This document shows, piece after piece, positions 18,109 through 26,728 of a stretch of 64,000 nucleotides of DNA; the first letter of the stretch is position 1, and each line of letters starts with the position of its first letter. The DNA is taken from assembly GCA_022710725.1 (NCBI GenBank), contig JAKLGK010000006.1:124001-188000 (forward strand). Reading direction: 5' to 3'. The notes under the pieces were generated by a model. That model did not search any database and was not told the DNA's origin. It saw only the letters and a program-made list of their open reading frames with translations. Position numbers and translations under genes: made by a program. This DNA is from Verrucomicrobiota bacterium (lineage in GTDB: Bacteria > Verrucomicrobiota > Kiritimatiellia > CAIQIC01 > JAGNIJ01).

Positions 18109-19127
18109 GCAAGGGCCTCGACATGCTTCCGGACGACGCGCAAGGCCTTTTCCGCCTTGCCACCGCAACTCGCTCGCGCGCCGCGGCATTCGAGGCTCCG
18201 CAGGTCGCGCGTGACGGCTCGGATGACCCGCCGCAGGGCCGGCGCGTCCGCGCCCCGCGCATACGCCAGGCCCGCCGCAAGTGCGGGCGCGGCCTTGAGG
18301 GCCAGGCCGCAGTCGTCCGAGATGCGGCTCCGCTCGTGGCTCATGCGAAGCTGGACCAGCAGCGCCAGCACGATGGCCGGGAGCGTCGCGCGGCCCCGCT
18401 CGCGGTATAGTTCGCGCAGCGGCAGGCCGAGAAAAATGCCGTGGTTTCCCGAGCCCGTGATCGTCATGATCGCGTGCCGGTATCCGCACATCCGCTCCCG
18501 GACCAGCCGCGCCACGCGTTTTTCAACGGGCAGCCGGGGCTGGCCGAGGGCCTGCTTGAGCAGGAAATCCTCCGCGACGGCCTCCAGCGCCGGCGCGCGC
18601 CGGCGCGCCAAGCGGACGATCTCGTCCAGGCCAGGCGGGACGACGGCCGGCGGGTACTTCATCCTGATCTCGCGGCCGTCCACGACGAGGCGCGTGATGC
18701 GGTCGTGCCGCTCTGTAATCAGGGCCTTGCCCCGGTGGCCCCCCGCGACGAGTTCCGCGCGGACCCAGATGCCCCGCTGGCGCCGCCGGATGATCTTCAA
18801 CCAGCCACGCCGGCGCAGGAGGGTTCGTGCTTTCGCGAGGTTCATGCACGGGAACACGTTGAACCCCGCCGCGTCGGTGGCCAGGCCCGCGGCCGCCGCC
18901 GCGCGCACGCCGCGCCGATGTAGAAACGGCACCACGGCGGTTGAGGCGTTGCGGTGCACGTCGTGGGAAAGCCACAGACGCGCGCGGAGGGTCTTCAGAT
19001 CCAGCGGGCCCGGCCAGTGCCGGGCGATCGCACGGAAGGCGTAGGCGCAGCTCGCGGGCTCCGTGCACCCGACGACCTGGACGATCTCCCGGTCCAGCAG
19101 GGTTGCCGCCTGTTTCGCTTCGTTCAT
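18105..19127 (-). CDS. Cysteine desulfidase / L-serine dehydratase-alpha-like (UPF0597 type), shortened
   Basis: The 340-residue protein has VVGCTEPASCAYAF near the N-terminus, the hallmark of the YhaM/CyuA (UPF0597) family. It also has TGSGNHGIFLGLPL and SDDCGLALKAAPALAAGL. These enzymes use a [4Fe-4S] cluster to split L-cysteine to sulfide, pyruvate and ammonia. The usual length is about 430 residues, so this one is some 90 shorter. The C-terminal cluster segment reads LECRGARASCGGKAEKAL instead of the usual DGMICDGAK..CA.K, so activity is uncertain. In this operon it could supply sulfide for cluster assembly. The start at MNEAKQ follows the NifX-like stop by 7 bases; the ribosome site is weak. 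Confidence 0.7.
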   Translation of the reverse strand: MNEAKQAATLLDREIVQVVGCTEPASCAYAFRAIARHWPGPLDLKTLRARLWLSHDVHRNASTAVVPFLHRRGVRAAAAAGLATDAAGFNVFPCMNLAKARTLLRRRGWLKIIRRRQRGIWVRAELVAGGHRGKALITERHDRITRLVVDGREIRMKYPPAVVPPGLDEIVRLARRRAPALEAVAEDFLLKQALGQPRLPVEKRVARLVRERMCGYRHAIMTITGSGNHGIFLGLPLRELYRERGRATLPAIVLALLVQLRMSHERSRISDDCGLALKAAPALAAGLAYARGADAPALRRVIRAVTRDLRSLECRGARASCGGKAEKALRVVRKHVEALA

Positions 19128-19134
19128 GGCCGGC

Positions 19135-19473
19135 TCAATGGTCGCAAAGATTATCGCCGCTTTGAAGCGTTCCGGCAAGGAAGGCGGCGGCGAGGGCCTC
19201 GGGCTCGGCGCACGGCGCGCCGACGATGACCCGGATGCCGTTCTGCGCGAAGAGCTGCTGCGCGCGCACGCCCATCCCGCCGGCGAGGATTACGTTCGCG
19301 CCCTGCTCGTGCAGCCAGCGGGGCAGGACGCCCGGCTCGTGGGGCGGGGGATCCCGCAACGCGGTCCCCGCGATTTTCCGCGTCTTTTCGTCCGCCTCGA
19401 CCAGGGCGAACTGTTCGCAGTGGCCGAAGTGGGCGCAGAGTTTTCCGCCCGCAACCGGTATGGCTATCTTCAT
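19135..19473 (-). CDS. NifX/NafY-type dinitrogenase iron-molybdenum-cofactor family protein (first copy)
   Basis: The 112-residue single-domain protein (MKIAIPVAGG, HFGHCEQFALVE, GANVILAGGMGVRAQQLF) belongs to the family that includes NifX, the NifB C-terminus and Orange Protein. Members bind or carry metal-sulfur clusters. The start at 19473 follows AAGGAG by 6 bases. The His and Cys residues of HFGHCE and the C-terminal DNLCDH could bind metal. It follows two ferredoxin-bearing MinD ATPases by 19 bases, the arrangement of ORP-type loci. The nitrogenase structural genes are not in this window. Confidence 0.88.
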   Translation of the reverse strand: MKIAIPVAGGKLCAHFGHCEQFALVEADEKTRKIAGTALRDPPPHEPGVLPRWLHEQGANVILAGGMGVRAQQLFAQNGIRVIVGAPCAEPEALAAAFLAGTLQSGDNLCDH

Positions 19474-19492
19474 CGTGTGCTCCTTCTGTTGG

Positions 19493-20374
19493 TTATCGTT
19501 CCTTCCGTACATCGTTGGTGACGGCGTTCCACAGGGCCCGCAGGTCGGCGGCGGCCTCGCCGGGCGGGCCTTCCACGATGGACCGGCCCGCCAGTAAAGC
19601 TTGCGTCGCTGCGCGGTCGTAGCGGATGCGCCCCGCGAGGCGCGCGCCGAGCGCGGAGACCCGCCGCTCGATCGCCTCCGTCTGCGCGGGATTGATGTCC
19701 CACTTGTTTACGCACACGAGGGCTGGGACGTTGAAATGGCGCGCCAAGCCGAGCACGCGCTCCAGGTCGTGGGCCCCGGAAAGCGTCGGCTCGGTTACGA
19801 CGAGCACGCGCGAGGCGCCCGTCAGCGAGGCGATCACCGGGCAGCCGATGCCCGGCGGCCCGTCCACGAGCAGCCAGTCATACCCGGCCGCCCGGCCGAC
19901 CGCGCGGGCCTCCTCGCGGACCCGCGCGACCAGTTTACCGGAGTTCTCGCCGCCCGGCTCCAGGCGGGCGTGGACCATCGGGCCGTGCCGCGTGTCCGAG
20001 ACGTACCACTCGCCCGCGACGCGCTCCGGAAAATCCACGGCTTGCGCCGGGCAGACCCGGACGCACACCCCGCAGCCCTCGCACCCGGCCGCGTCCACGC
20101 GGAAGGTCCCGCCGTCCGCCGCGCGGATCGCGTCGAACCGGCAGGCCGCGGCGCACGCGCCGCAACCGGTGCAGGATGCCCGTCGGATCACGGCCGCGTG
20201 CCCGGCGTGGAAGGATTCGCGACGGCGGATGTCCGGCCGGAGCAGCAGGTGCAGGTCCGCCGCGTCCACGTCGCAATCCGCGAGCACCGCGCGGCCGGCG
20301 AGCGCGGCGAAAGACGCCGTGACGCTCGTCTTGCCCGTCCCGCCCTTGCCGCTGATGACGACGAGTTCCTTCAT
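19493..20374 (-). CDS. MinD/ParA-family ATPase with inserted two-cluster ferredoxin domain (first of pair)
   Basis: The 293-residue protein begins MKELVVISGKGGTGKTSV with a deviant Walker A (GKGGTGKT). Residues about 60-115 insert a ferredoxin domain with CTGCGACAAACR and CEGCGVCVRVCP, each fit for a [4Fe-4S] cluster. The ATPase resumes with WLLVDGPPGIGCP and NKWDIN. Such Fe-S-bearing MinD proteins occur as tandem pairs in ORP operons and beside NifX-like proteins, where they are thought to help insert metal-sulfur clusters. It overlaps its partner gene by ATGA. The two proteins probably form a heterodimer. Confidence 0.92.
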   Translation of the reverse strand: MKELVVISGKGGTGKTSVTASFAALAGRAVLADCDVDAADLHLLLRPDIRRRESFHAGHAAVIRRASCTGCGACAAACRFDAIRAADGGTFRVDAAGCEGCGVCVRVCPAQAVDFPERVAGEWYVSDTRHGPMVHARLEPGGENSGKLVARVREEARAVGRAAGYDWLLVDGPPGIGCPVIASLTGASRVLVVTEPTLSGAHDLERVLGLARHFNVPALVCVNKWDINPAQTEAIERRVSALGARLAGRIRYDRAATQALLAGRSIVEGPPGEAAADLRALWNAVTNDVRKER

Positions 20375-21234
20375 GCTCGGACCTTCTCGCTCATCTCGCT
20401 CAGGATGCGCTCAGACAGCCGGTCCAAGGCTTGTTGAAAGCCCGGGAGGCCGTTCATCAATTCGCCGCGCGAGTACGCCTCCGCCGCCGCCCGGTCGTCC
20501 GGGATTTCCGCCAGCACGGGGATGTGCGCTTCCCGGCAGAAGCGGTTCACCGCGTCGTCGCCGGACCCGGCGCGGTTGATCACGACGCCGAACGGCCGCT
20601 CCAGACGGCGCATCAGTTCCACCGCCAGCCGCAGGTCGTGCAGCCCGAACGGCGTCGGTTCCGTGACGAGCAGGACGTAGTCCGCGTCGCGCGCCGCGGC
20701 GACGACCGGGCAGGCCGTCCCCGGCGGCGTGTCGAGCAGGACCAGCGCGCCGTCCGCCCGCGCGCGCTTGAGGGCGCGGATCACCGGCGGGGCCATGGCC
20801 TCGCCGACGTTCATCCGGCCCTGCGCAAAAAGGATGGCCCCGGCGCGGCCGGTCTCGACCACGCCGACGGCTCGCGGCTCCTCCCGGATCGCGCCGGCCG
20901 GACATGCCGTGACGCAGCCCCCGCACCCGTGGCACAGCTCGGGAAAGACCATCGCCCGCTTCAGCACGACCAGGGCGTTAAACTCGCAGACCTCGGCGCA
21001 GCGGCCGCACGCCGTGCACTTATCCGCGTCGATGACCGGCACCGGGAGGCCAACCGCTTCGCTTGTTTCCAGCGCGGGCTTGAGAAACAGGTGGCCGTTG
21101 GGCTCCTCCACGTCGCCGTCCAGGTACTGGACCGCCACGCCCCGCTCCGCCAGCAGGGCGGCCAGGTTGACGGCGACGGTCGTCTTGCCCGTCCCGCCCT
21201 TGCCGCTGGCGATGGCCACGGTAAAGCTACTCAT
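20371..21234 (-). CDS. MinD/ParA-family ATPase with inserted two-cluster ferredoxin domain (second of pair)
   Basis: The 287-residue protein starts MSSFTVAIASGKGGTGKTTV at 21234; longer in-frame starts give non-homologous sequence. The GKGGTGKT P-loop is followed by DGDVEEPNGH. An inserted ferredoxin at about 63-110 has CTACGRCAEVCE and CHGCGGCVTACP. VLLDTPPGTACP and VINRAG follow. It pairs with the ATPase encoded just downstream. Its start overlaps the DUF89 stop by 8 bases, so translation is probably coupled. Both proteins keep all eight cluster cysteines. Confidence 0.92.
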   Translation of the reverse strand: MSSFTVAIASGKGGTGKTTVAVNLAALLAERGVAVQYLDGDVEEPNGHLFLKPALETSEAVGLPVPVIDADKCTACGRCAEVCEFNALVVLKRAMVFPELCHGCGGCVTACPAGAIREEPRAVGVVETGRAGAILFAQGRMNVGEAMAPPVIRALKRARADGALVLLDTPPGTACPVVAAARDADYVLLVTEPTPFGLHDLRLAVELMRRLERPFGVVINRAGSGDDAVNRFCREAHIPVLAEIPDDRAAAEAYSRGELMNGLPGFQQALDRLSERILSEMSEKVRA

Positions 21235-22087
21235 GGGCCAGCCTCTCCTTGACCACAAGGCTGCCCACGGGCTCGCCGATGTGCGCCGCGACAACCGGAC
21301 ACTTGACCGTGAACAAGAAAAATATCCGCTTCGGGACGTCGGACAACGTCTCGTAGTTGCCCTGGCCTTTCGCGATCACCAGGTCGGCACGGTCGAACCA
21401 TTCCCGGAAGGCCGGCGAGCAATCCGCCAGCACGGTGCCCGGCGCGTCGGAGCCGTTGTCGAGCACCGGCGCGACTTCCGGCAGGCCCGCCGTGACGGCG
21501 TCGTCCATCGTGGCGTCGTTGATCACCGGAGCGCCGCGGACGAAGACGGTGATCCTTTCCGCCGGCAGGACCTCGATCAGCACGCGGTCGAACACGATCT
21601 CGCCCGCGTTGTCGGCGAGGTAGAGGATGCAGCGCGCCTGTTCCGCGGCCCGGAACAGGTCGTCCACGCGGCCGCGCAGGGGCCGCGGCCAGATGGTCTC
21701 CAGGTGCCGCGGCAGGTCTTCGGCTCCGATCTGCGTCTTGGCTCCGGCGTCGAGCAGGTTTCCGCCGATGGCCAACCGCACCGCCGCCTCGCGCGGATCG
21801 GGCTGACGCGCAAGGTGATCCCGCAGGCGGGGCAGGAGGTCTAGCGCCGCGCGGTTCATCTCGTCCTTCACCCGGCGGTAGGGATCGGGGATGCCCGTCT
21901 CCCGGCGGATGATCCGGTGGAGCCGCTGCGCCATTTCCGGCGGCGAGCCCTGCCAGTCGGTCCCCGCGATCTCGCGCAGCAGGCGCCGGAGCAGCGCTTC
22001 GCGGCGGGCCGGGTCGTCCACGGACATCGTGACGACTTCCGCCGCCTGGCGCGCGAAGCAGGGCAGGCAATCCAAGGTCGTCTTCAT
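21227..22087 (-). CDS. DUF89 (ARMT1-like) family protein
   Basis: The 286-residue protein begins MKTTLDCLPCFARQAAE, with the LxCxPCF start typical of the archaeal/bacterial DUF89 branch. It contains YLADNAGEIVFDRVLIE, RGAPVINDATMDDA and DLVIAKGQGNYE, all family motifs around a metal-dependent phosphatase-like site. Characterised DUF89 proteins are metal-dependent phosphatases acting on damaged sugar phosphates and related compounds; the CxxC branch is not characterised to my knowledge. It sits between the AAA ATPase (ATGA overlap) and the MinD pair, suggesting a role in the same pathway. Confidence 0.88.
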   Translation of the reverse strand: MKTTLDCLPCFARQAAEVVTMSVDDPARREALLRRLLREIAGTDWQGSPPEMAQRLHRIIRRETGIPDPYRRVKDEMNRAALDLLPRLRDHLARQPDPREAAVRLAIGGNLLDAGAKTQIGAEDLPRHLETIWPRPLRGRVDDLFRAAEQARCILYLADNAGEIVFDRVLIEVLPAERITVFVRGAPVINDATMDDAVTAGLPEVAPVLDNGSDAPGTVLADCSPAFREWFDRADLVIAKGQGNYETLSDVPKRIFFLFTVKCPVVAAHIGEPVGSLVVKERLAHE

Positions 22088-22638
22088 GTGGACTCCCGGC
22101 CGTGGACCCGGCGGATGGAGCCCATGACGCAGTCCCGGTAGCCGCGGCGCAGCTCGATGAAGTGCGCGCGGTCCCAGAAGAGCACCTGGTGCGTGGAACA
22201 GATCACCTGAACGCCCCGCGCCACGGTGCGGTCCATCGCCGCGCGCAGGGCGAGGACGTGCTCGAAGTCCTGGCCGGACTCCGGCTCGTCGAGCAGCAGG
22301 CAGGTTTCCGGCGACAGCCGCAGGGTCGAGAACGCGGCCTGCAGGATTTCGCCGTGCGAGGAAAACAGCGCCCGCGCCCGCAACACCATGTCCGTCGCGT
22401 TGCGCGCCGGCCGGTCGGACACGCGCGGGTTCATCTGCTCCGAGTCGAACAGCACGTATTCCGTCGGCCCCTCCTCGATCTTCCGGCAATGCGGGCACTC
22501 CGAGACGGCCTGGAGAATCGTGCTCTTGCCCGTCCCGTTGGGCCCGATCAGCAGGTTCAGCCCGGGCGCGAAAGGCACATGGCGATACCGCTTCACGCGC
22601 CGGCCGTGGTTCATGCAGAGATGGAGAGCCTTCAACAT
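22084..22638 (-). CDS. Small AAA/ABC-type ATPase
   Basis: The 184-residue protein has Walker A GPNGTGKST (32-40) and Walker B CLLLDEPESG, then a switch His in ICSTHQ. These are features of the AAA_21/SMC-like predicted ATPase group. A CPHC motif (48-51) right after the P-loop could bind metal, and it ends RDCVMGSIRRVHGREST. There are no membrane segments, so it is a soluble ATPase. It lies 11 bases after the NifU-like gene and overlaps the DUF89 gene by ATGA. The start is inferred from MLKALHLCMNHG, with a poor ribosome site, so coupling to upstream translation is likely. Confidence 0.8.
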   Translation of the reverse strand: MLKALHLCMNHGRRVKRYRHVPFAPGLNLLIGPNGTGKSTILQAVSECPHCRKIEEGPTEYVLFDSEQMNPRVSDRPARNATDMVLRARALFSSHGEILQAAFSTLRLSPETCLLLDEPESGQDFEHVLALRAAMDRTVARGVQVICSTHQVLFWDRAHFIELRRGYRDCVMGSIRRVHGREST

Positions 22639-22649
22639 GGTGGGGATCG

Positions 22650-23000
22650 TCAGGGTTCGAGCAGGTAGGCCGCGAGCGCCCGGTACAGCGTGCTGACGGC
22701 CAGGATCGCGCAATGGTTTCCCTCGTCCGGCAGACATTCCGCCGTCTCGATGATCTCGCGCGGGTTGATGCCGAGCGCCTCGTGCGCGGTCTTTCCCAAA
22801 GCCCGCTGCGCCACCGCGCGGCCGCACAGCCGCGTGTGGGCGCAGCCGTCCGTGTAATAGCGGACGTCCTCGATCTTTCCCCCGGCGATCACCAGGTAGA
22901 ACTCCATCTCGTCGCCGCACGGGCCCCGCAGCCGGGCCGAGGCCGTCGGATCGTTCATCCGGCCGAAATACGGGTCCGCGCCCTGTTCCGTCGCGCTCAT
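22650..23000 (-). CDS. NifU/IscU-like iron-sulfur scaffold protein
   Basis: The 116-residue protein has GPCGDEMEFYL, DGCAHTRLCGRAVAQ and AECLPDEGNHCAILAV, i.e. three conserved Cys regions placed as in the N-terminal domain of NifU/IscU. It would assemble or hand over Fe-S clusters. The first third (DPYFGRMNDPTASARLRG) matches the scaffold family start. It overlaps the radical SAM gene by ATGA and lies 11 bases before the AAA ATPase. No cysteine desulfurase (NifS/IscS) is encoded in the cluster; the desulfidase-like protein at 18105 may instead give sulfide. Confidence 0.82.
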   Translation of the reverse strand: MSATEQGADPYFGRMNDPTASARLRGPCGDEMEFYLVIAGGKIEDVRYYTDGCAHTRLCGRAVAQRALGKTAHEALGINPREIIETAECLPDEGNHCAILAVSTLYRALAAYLLEP

Positions 23001-23947
23001 GGGGATTCCCCTTCCTTGCCGCTGACCGCCTTGAAATAGATCTCGCCATCCCGGTACTCGCCGCGCGCCCGGCTCGTACGCGCCAGATCGCCGAGGTATT
23101 TGGCTACTTCGTTGCGGTGCATGTCGAACGCCTCCGCGATCTGGGCGGGCGTGCACGGCCGCCGCCTCAGCATGTCCAGGATCGCCCGCTCGCCGGCCTC
23201 GATGTTCACGCCGGATCGCTTCGGGAACCCCGCGATCACCGTCGCCCGCGGCCGGAACCAGCCGGCCCATTCCTCCATGCGCTCGCGCGGCACCGCCTGC
23301 ACCGCCCGCTCCGCCGCCGGGCGCACCGCCGTGTTCAGGTGGATCTCGTCCGGCGCGATCGTCTCCGCGAGCCGGGCGAGCCGTTCCAGCCCCTCGGCCG
23401 TCGTGTTCAGCCCGTCGACGAGGAACACCTCCAGCCAGATCGTCCCGGGAAACATCTGCCGGAACGTGCGCAGCCCCGCGACGACCACGTCGAAGCTCAA
23501 CTCCGGGTGCGGCCGGTTGACGCGCTGGAACGTCCGTGTGTCCCAGGCACTCAACGAAAGCTTCACAATCCGCGCCTGACAGGCCGCCTCCCGGACGTCG
23601 GATTCCCAGAACAGCGTGCCGTTGGACAACAACACCGCGGGAACGGGCAACTCGTCCCGGATGAACTCCAGGACGTCCCCGAAGCCCGAGTGCAACGTCG
23701 GTTCGCCCGAGCCCGCGAGCGTGATGTAGTCCGCCTGGCCGCCCTCGTCGCGCCAGCGCGCGAGCTCGGTGGTCACCTCGGCGACCGGCACATACTCGCG
23801 GCGCTCCAGCGTCTTGCACGACGTGTGCCCGAGCTGGCAGAAGACGCAGTCCAGCGTGCACGTCTTCAGCGGCGTCAGGTCCACGCCGAGCGACCGGCCG
23901 AACCGGCGCGAGGGCACCGGGCCGAAAAGATGACGGAAAGCGGTCAT
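22997..23947 (-). CDS. Radical SAM protein with C-terminal winged-helix domain
   Basis: The 316-residue protein has the radical SAM triad CxxxCxxC (Cys30, 34, 37 in TCTLDCVFC) within the FGPVPSRRFGRSLG context, typical of the MoaA/NifB-like uncharacterised group. The glycine motif is LAGSGEPTLH. Residues about 245-300 (DMLRRRPCTPAQIAEAFDMH) look like a winged helix. It binds a [4Fe-4S] cluster and S-adenosylmethionine; its substrate is unknown. Close relatives are often found beside NifX-like and MinD genes, so a NifB-like step in metallocluster building is possible but unproven. The start is the ATG at 23947. Confidence 0.88.
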   Translation of the reverse strand: MTAFRHLFGPVPSRRFGRSLGVDLTPLKTCTLDCVFCQLGHTSCKTLERREYVPVAEVTTELARWRDEGGQADYITLAGSGEPTLHSGFGDVLEFIRDELPVPAVLLSNGTLFWESDVREAACQARIVKLSLSAWDTRTFQRVNRPHPELSFDVVVAGLRTFRQMFPGTIWLEVFLVDGLNTTAEGLERLARLAETIAPDEIHLNTAVRPAAERAVQAVPRERMEEWAGWFRPRATVIAGFPKRSGVNIEAGERAILDMLRRRPCTPAQIAEAFDMHRNEVAKYLGDLARTSRARGEYRDGEIYFKAVSGKEGESP

Positions 23948-23993
23948 GGGTTCCTGCCGGGCGGGCGGACGCCCGCCCGGCGCAACGCCCGTG

Positions 23994-24311
23994 CTACTGG
24001 TCCGCCGGCTTGCTCTCGAGCTTCCGGATGCGGCCCTGGATATCCTCCAACGCCTTGCCGAAGTTGTCCGCCTGCTGCTTGAGCGCGGCCAATTCCTGCT
24101 CCGGCGCCGGCGCCGTGGGTGTTTGAATCCAGCCCGGCAGGCCGGTCGCGAAGTACATGTTTCGCCATCCGCGCCCGCCTGCCCCGAACCTTGTCGAGGG
24201 GCCGCCCTGGCCGCGGCCGAAGCCTCGGCCAAAGCCTCCGTTCATGTGCCCGGCTCCGCGTCCGCTCATCGCGCCCATGCCCCTCGGCCCTGTCCTGTCT
24301 CCACCTGGCAT
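23994..24311 (-). CDS. DUF5320-type small protein with coiled-coil tail
   Basis: The 105-residue protein starts MPGGDRTGPRGMGAMSGRG after AAGGAG. A Gly/Arg/Met-rich N-terminal half (GRGFGRGQGGPSTRFGAGGRG) leads to MYFATGLPGW and a C-terminal helix with heptad-like spacing (EQELAALKQQADNFGKALED). This layout is DUF5320, which is commonly encoded beside NifX-like dinitrogenase-cofactor proteins in anaerobes. Its function is unknown; the Met/Gly-rich part could bind metal or a partner. Confidence 0.78.
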   Translation of the reverse strand: MPGGDRTGPRGMGAMSGRGAGHMNGGFGRGFGRGQGGPSTRFGAGGRGWRNMYFATGLPGWIQTPTAPAPEQELAALKQQADNFGKALEDIQGRIRKLESKPADQ

Positions 24312-24330
24312 ACTGCACTCTCCTTTCCTG

Positions 24331-24528
24331 TTATGATCTGCCCCGACCTTGCCCGCGGCCCCGGCCGCGGACCTGGCCCTGTCGGCCGCTTCTTGCGCCG
24401 CCCTGGCCGCGTCCCTGTGGCGGCGTCGATTCCGCGGCGCCCTGCGACGAGTTCCCTCCGCACCGGCCCATTCCGCGACCCGTGCGCGCACCCTGCCCCT
24501 GCGGGCCTGTTCCATCTCCTCTTGGCAT
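24331..24528 (-). CDS. Very small Gly/Arg/Gln-rich DUF5320-like protein
   Basis: The 65-residue product begins MPRGDGTGPQGQGARTGRG, the same opening as the neighbouring DUF5320 protein. It continues with GRCGG and then a low-complexity GRGQGGARSGRQGQ tail without the coiled coil. AGGAAT lies before the ATG at 24528. It has one Cys. It is probably a shortened paralogue of the downstream protein (20-base gap). Real coding is supported by the conserved opening, its position in the operon and the ribosome site; other frames in this segment are also open. Confidence 0.6.
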   Translation of the reverse strand: MPRGDGTGPQGQGARTGRGMGRCGGNSSQGAAESTPPQGRGQGGARSGRQGQVRGRGRGQGRGRS

Positions 24529-24552
24529 GTCCTTGATTCCTTTCCGTTGTGA

Positions 24553-24915
24553 TCAGACCCAATGTCCCTCGACATTGGCGCCCGTGGTTTCCTTCAATGC
24601 GCCGGCCTTCCAGGCCTCGATAGCCGCAGCCACCGTGCCGGGGGGCGCGAGGCAGATTTGGATGCCCGCCGCCGCCAGCGTTCGGAACGCCTTCGGGCCG
24701 ACGTGCCCCGTGAGCAAGACTTCCGCGCCCAGCCGCGCGACGGCTTGGGCGGCCTGAATGCCCGCGCCCTGCACGGCGTTCAGGTTCTGCGCATTATCGT
24801 GCGCGGTGTACTGCCCGGTTTCCGTGTCGAAGACGACAAATTTCTTCGCCCGCCCGAAATGCGGGTCGAGCGCCCCGTTCGGGTTCTCCGACTGCGCCGT
24901 GACCGCTATTTTCAT
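24553..24915 (-). CDS. NifX/NafY-type dinitrogenase iron-molybdenum-cofactor family protein (second copy)
   Basis: The 120-residue protein (MKIAVTAQSENPNGALDPHF, FGRAKKFVVFD, GAEVLLTGHVGPKAFRTL) is the typical member seen next to DUF134 genes. Unlike the first copy it lacks Cys in the HFGR segment. It ends GANVEGHWV. It overlaps the DUF134 gene by ATGA. An 8-bp hairpin (CCAATGTC / GACATTGG, 24559-24578) lies within its last codons. It is a likely carrier of a Mo- or Fe-S-type cluster, by family. Confidence 0.9.
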   Translation of the reverse strand: MKIAVTAQSENPNGALDPHFGRAKKFVVFDTETGQYTAHDNAQNLNAVQGAGIQAAQAVARLGAEVLLTGHVGPKAFRTLAAAGIQICLAPPGTVAAAIEAWKAGALKETTGANVEGHWV

Positions 24916-25292
24916 CCTCCGTTCCTTTCTTTCCTTCCGTCCTGCCAGCCGCGTCCATGTCGTCCACATCCCCGGCCGCTTCCGGGCGGCGGAGACACGG
25001 CCGCTGGATGTACCGGTCCGCCTTCCAGCCGTAGCGCCTTGCCGTGGATCAGCGCATCGGCGACCTTCCGCCGGGCGGCCTCGACCACGCGGGCGAAAGT
25101 CGGCCGCGAGATGTTCATTCGCGCGGCGGCCTGCTCCTGGTACATCGCCTCCAGGTCGGCCAGGCGTAGCGCCTCGAGCTCGTCGAGCGCCACGACGACC
25201 TCCTCCAGCACGCGCAGGGGTACCCCCGCGGGCTTGAAGTACGTCACCCCCGGCACGAAGCCCACTTTTCTCGGGCAGCACGGTCTCGGCAT
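24912..25292 (-). CDS. DUF134 (UPF0251) helix-turn-helix regulator
   Basis: The 126-residue protein starts MPRPCCPRKVGFVPGVTYF at 25292, with AGGA 7 bases upstream, and contains VALDELEALRLADLEAMYQE and the helix-turn-helix AAARMNISRPTFARVVEAAR. This is the DUF134 family, sigma-70 region-4-like DNA-binding proteins routinely linked to NifX-like genes. It has a Gly/His/Cys-rich tail (GSGRGCGRHGRG) that might sense metal. As the first gene of the 13-gene run it probably binds the palindrome at 25318-25333 in its own promoter. Confidence 0.88.
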   Translation of the reverse strand: MPRPCCPRKVGFVPGVTYFKPAGVPLRVLEEVVVALDELEALRLADLEAMYQEQAAARMNISRPTFARVVEAARRKVADALIHGKALRLEGGPVHPAAVSPPPGSGRGCGRHGRGWQDGRKERNGG

Positions 25293-25317
25293 GGGTCCAT
25301 CCTGGCTTGAATTCATA

Positions 25318-25333
25318 ATGAGCATATGCTCAT
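25318..25333. promoter_or_regulatory. 16-bp perfect palindrome, candidate operator of the DUF134 operon
   Basis: ATGAGCATATGCTCAT is a perfect palindrome that overlaps the -10 box of the minus-strand promoter. It shares the core GCATATGC and the AT ends with the arsR operator at 32336-32361. The divergent glutamate dehydrogenase gene starts 118 bases away. Confidence 0.6.
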
Positions 25334-25349
25334 AATAAATACCTGTCAA
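25321..25349 (-). promoter_or_regulatory. Sigma-70-type promoter of the 13-gene ORP-like operon
   Basis: On the minus strand TTGACA (25349-25344) and TATGCT (25326-25321) are 17 bases apart. This is the best promoter match in the window, and the -10 lies inside the palindrome. Transcription would start about 20 bases before the DUF134 start codon. Confidence 0.65.
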
Positions 25350-25450
25350 GGGCGGGGTTCTTGACTCTGCGGGGGCCCGCGCCATAATGGCGGCATGATG
25401 TCGTTCAACCATGGCGCGCGGGGCTTTTCCCGCGGCCCAGGAGGTTCCCC

Positions 25451-26719
<1,269 letters not shown>

Positions 26720-26728
26720 CGGCCTGAC

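Noticed and set aside
24559-24578. CCAATGTC-CCTC-GACATTGG hairpin as another copy of the TTCCAAT-ATTGGAA repeat
   Set aside because: It is a single hairpin with a longer stem and no partner at 32 bases, and it lies within the last codons of the NifX-like gene.
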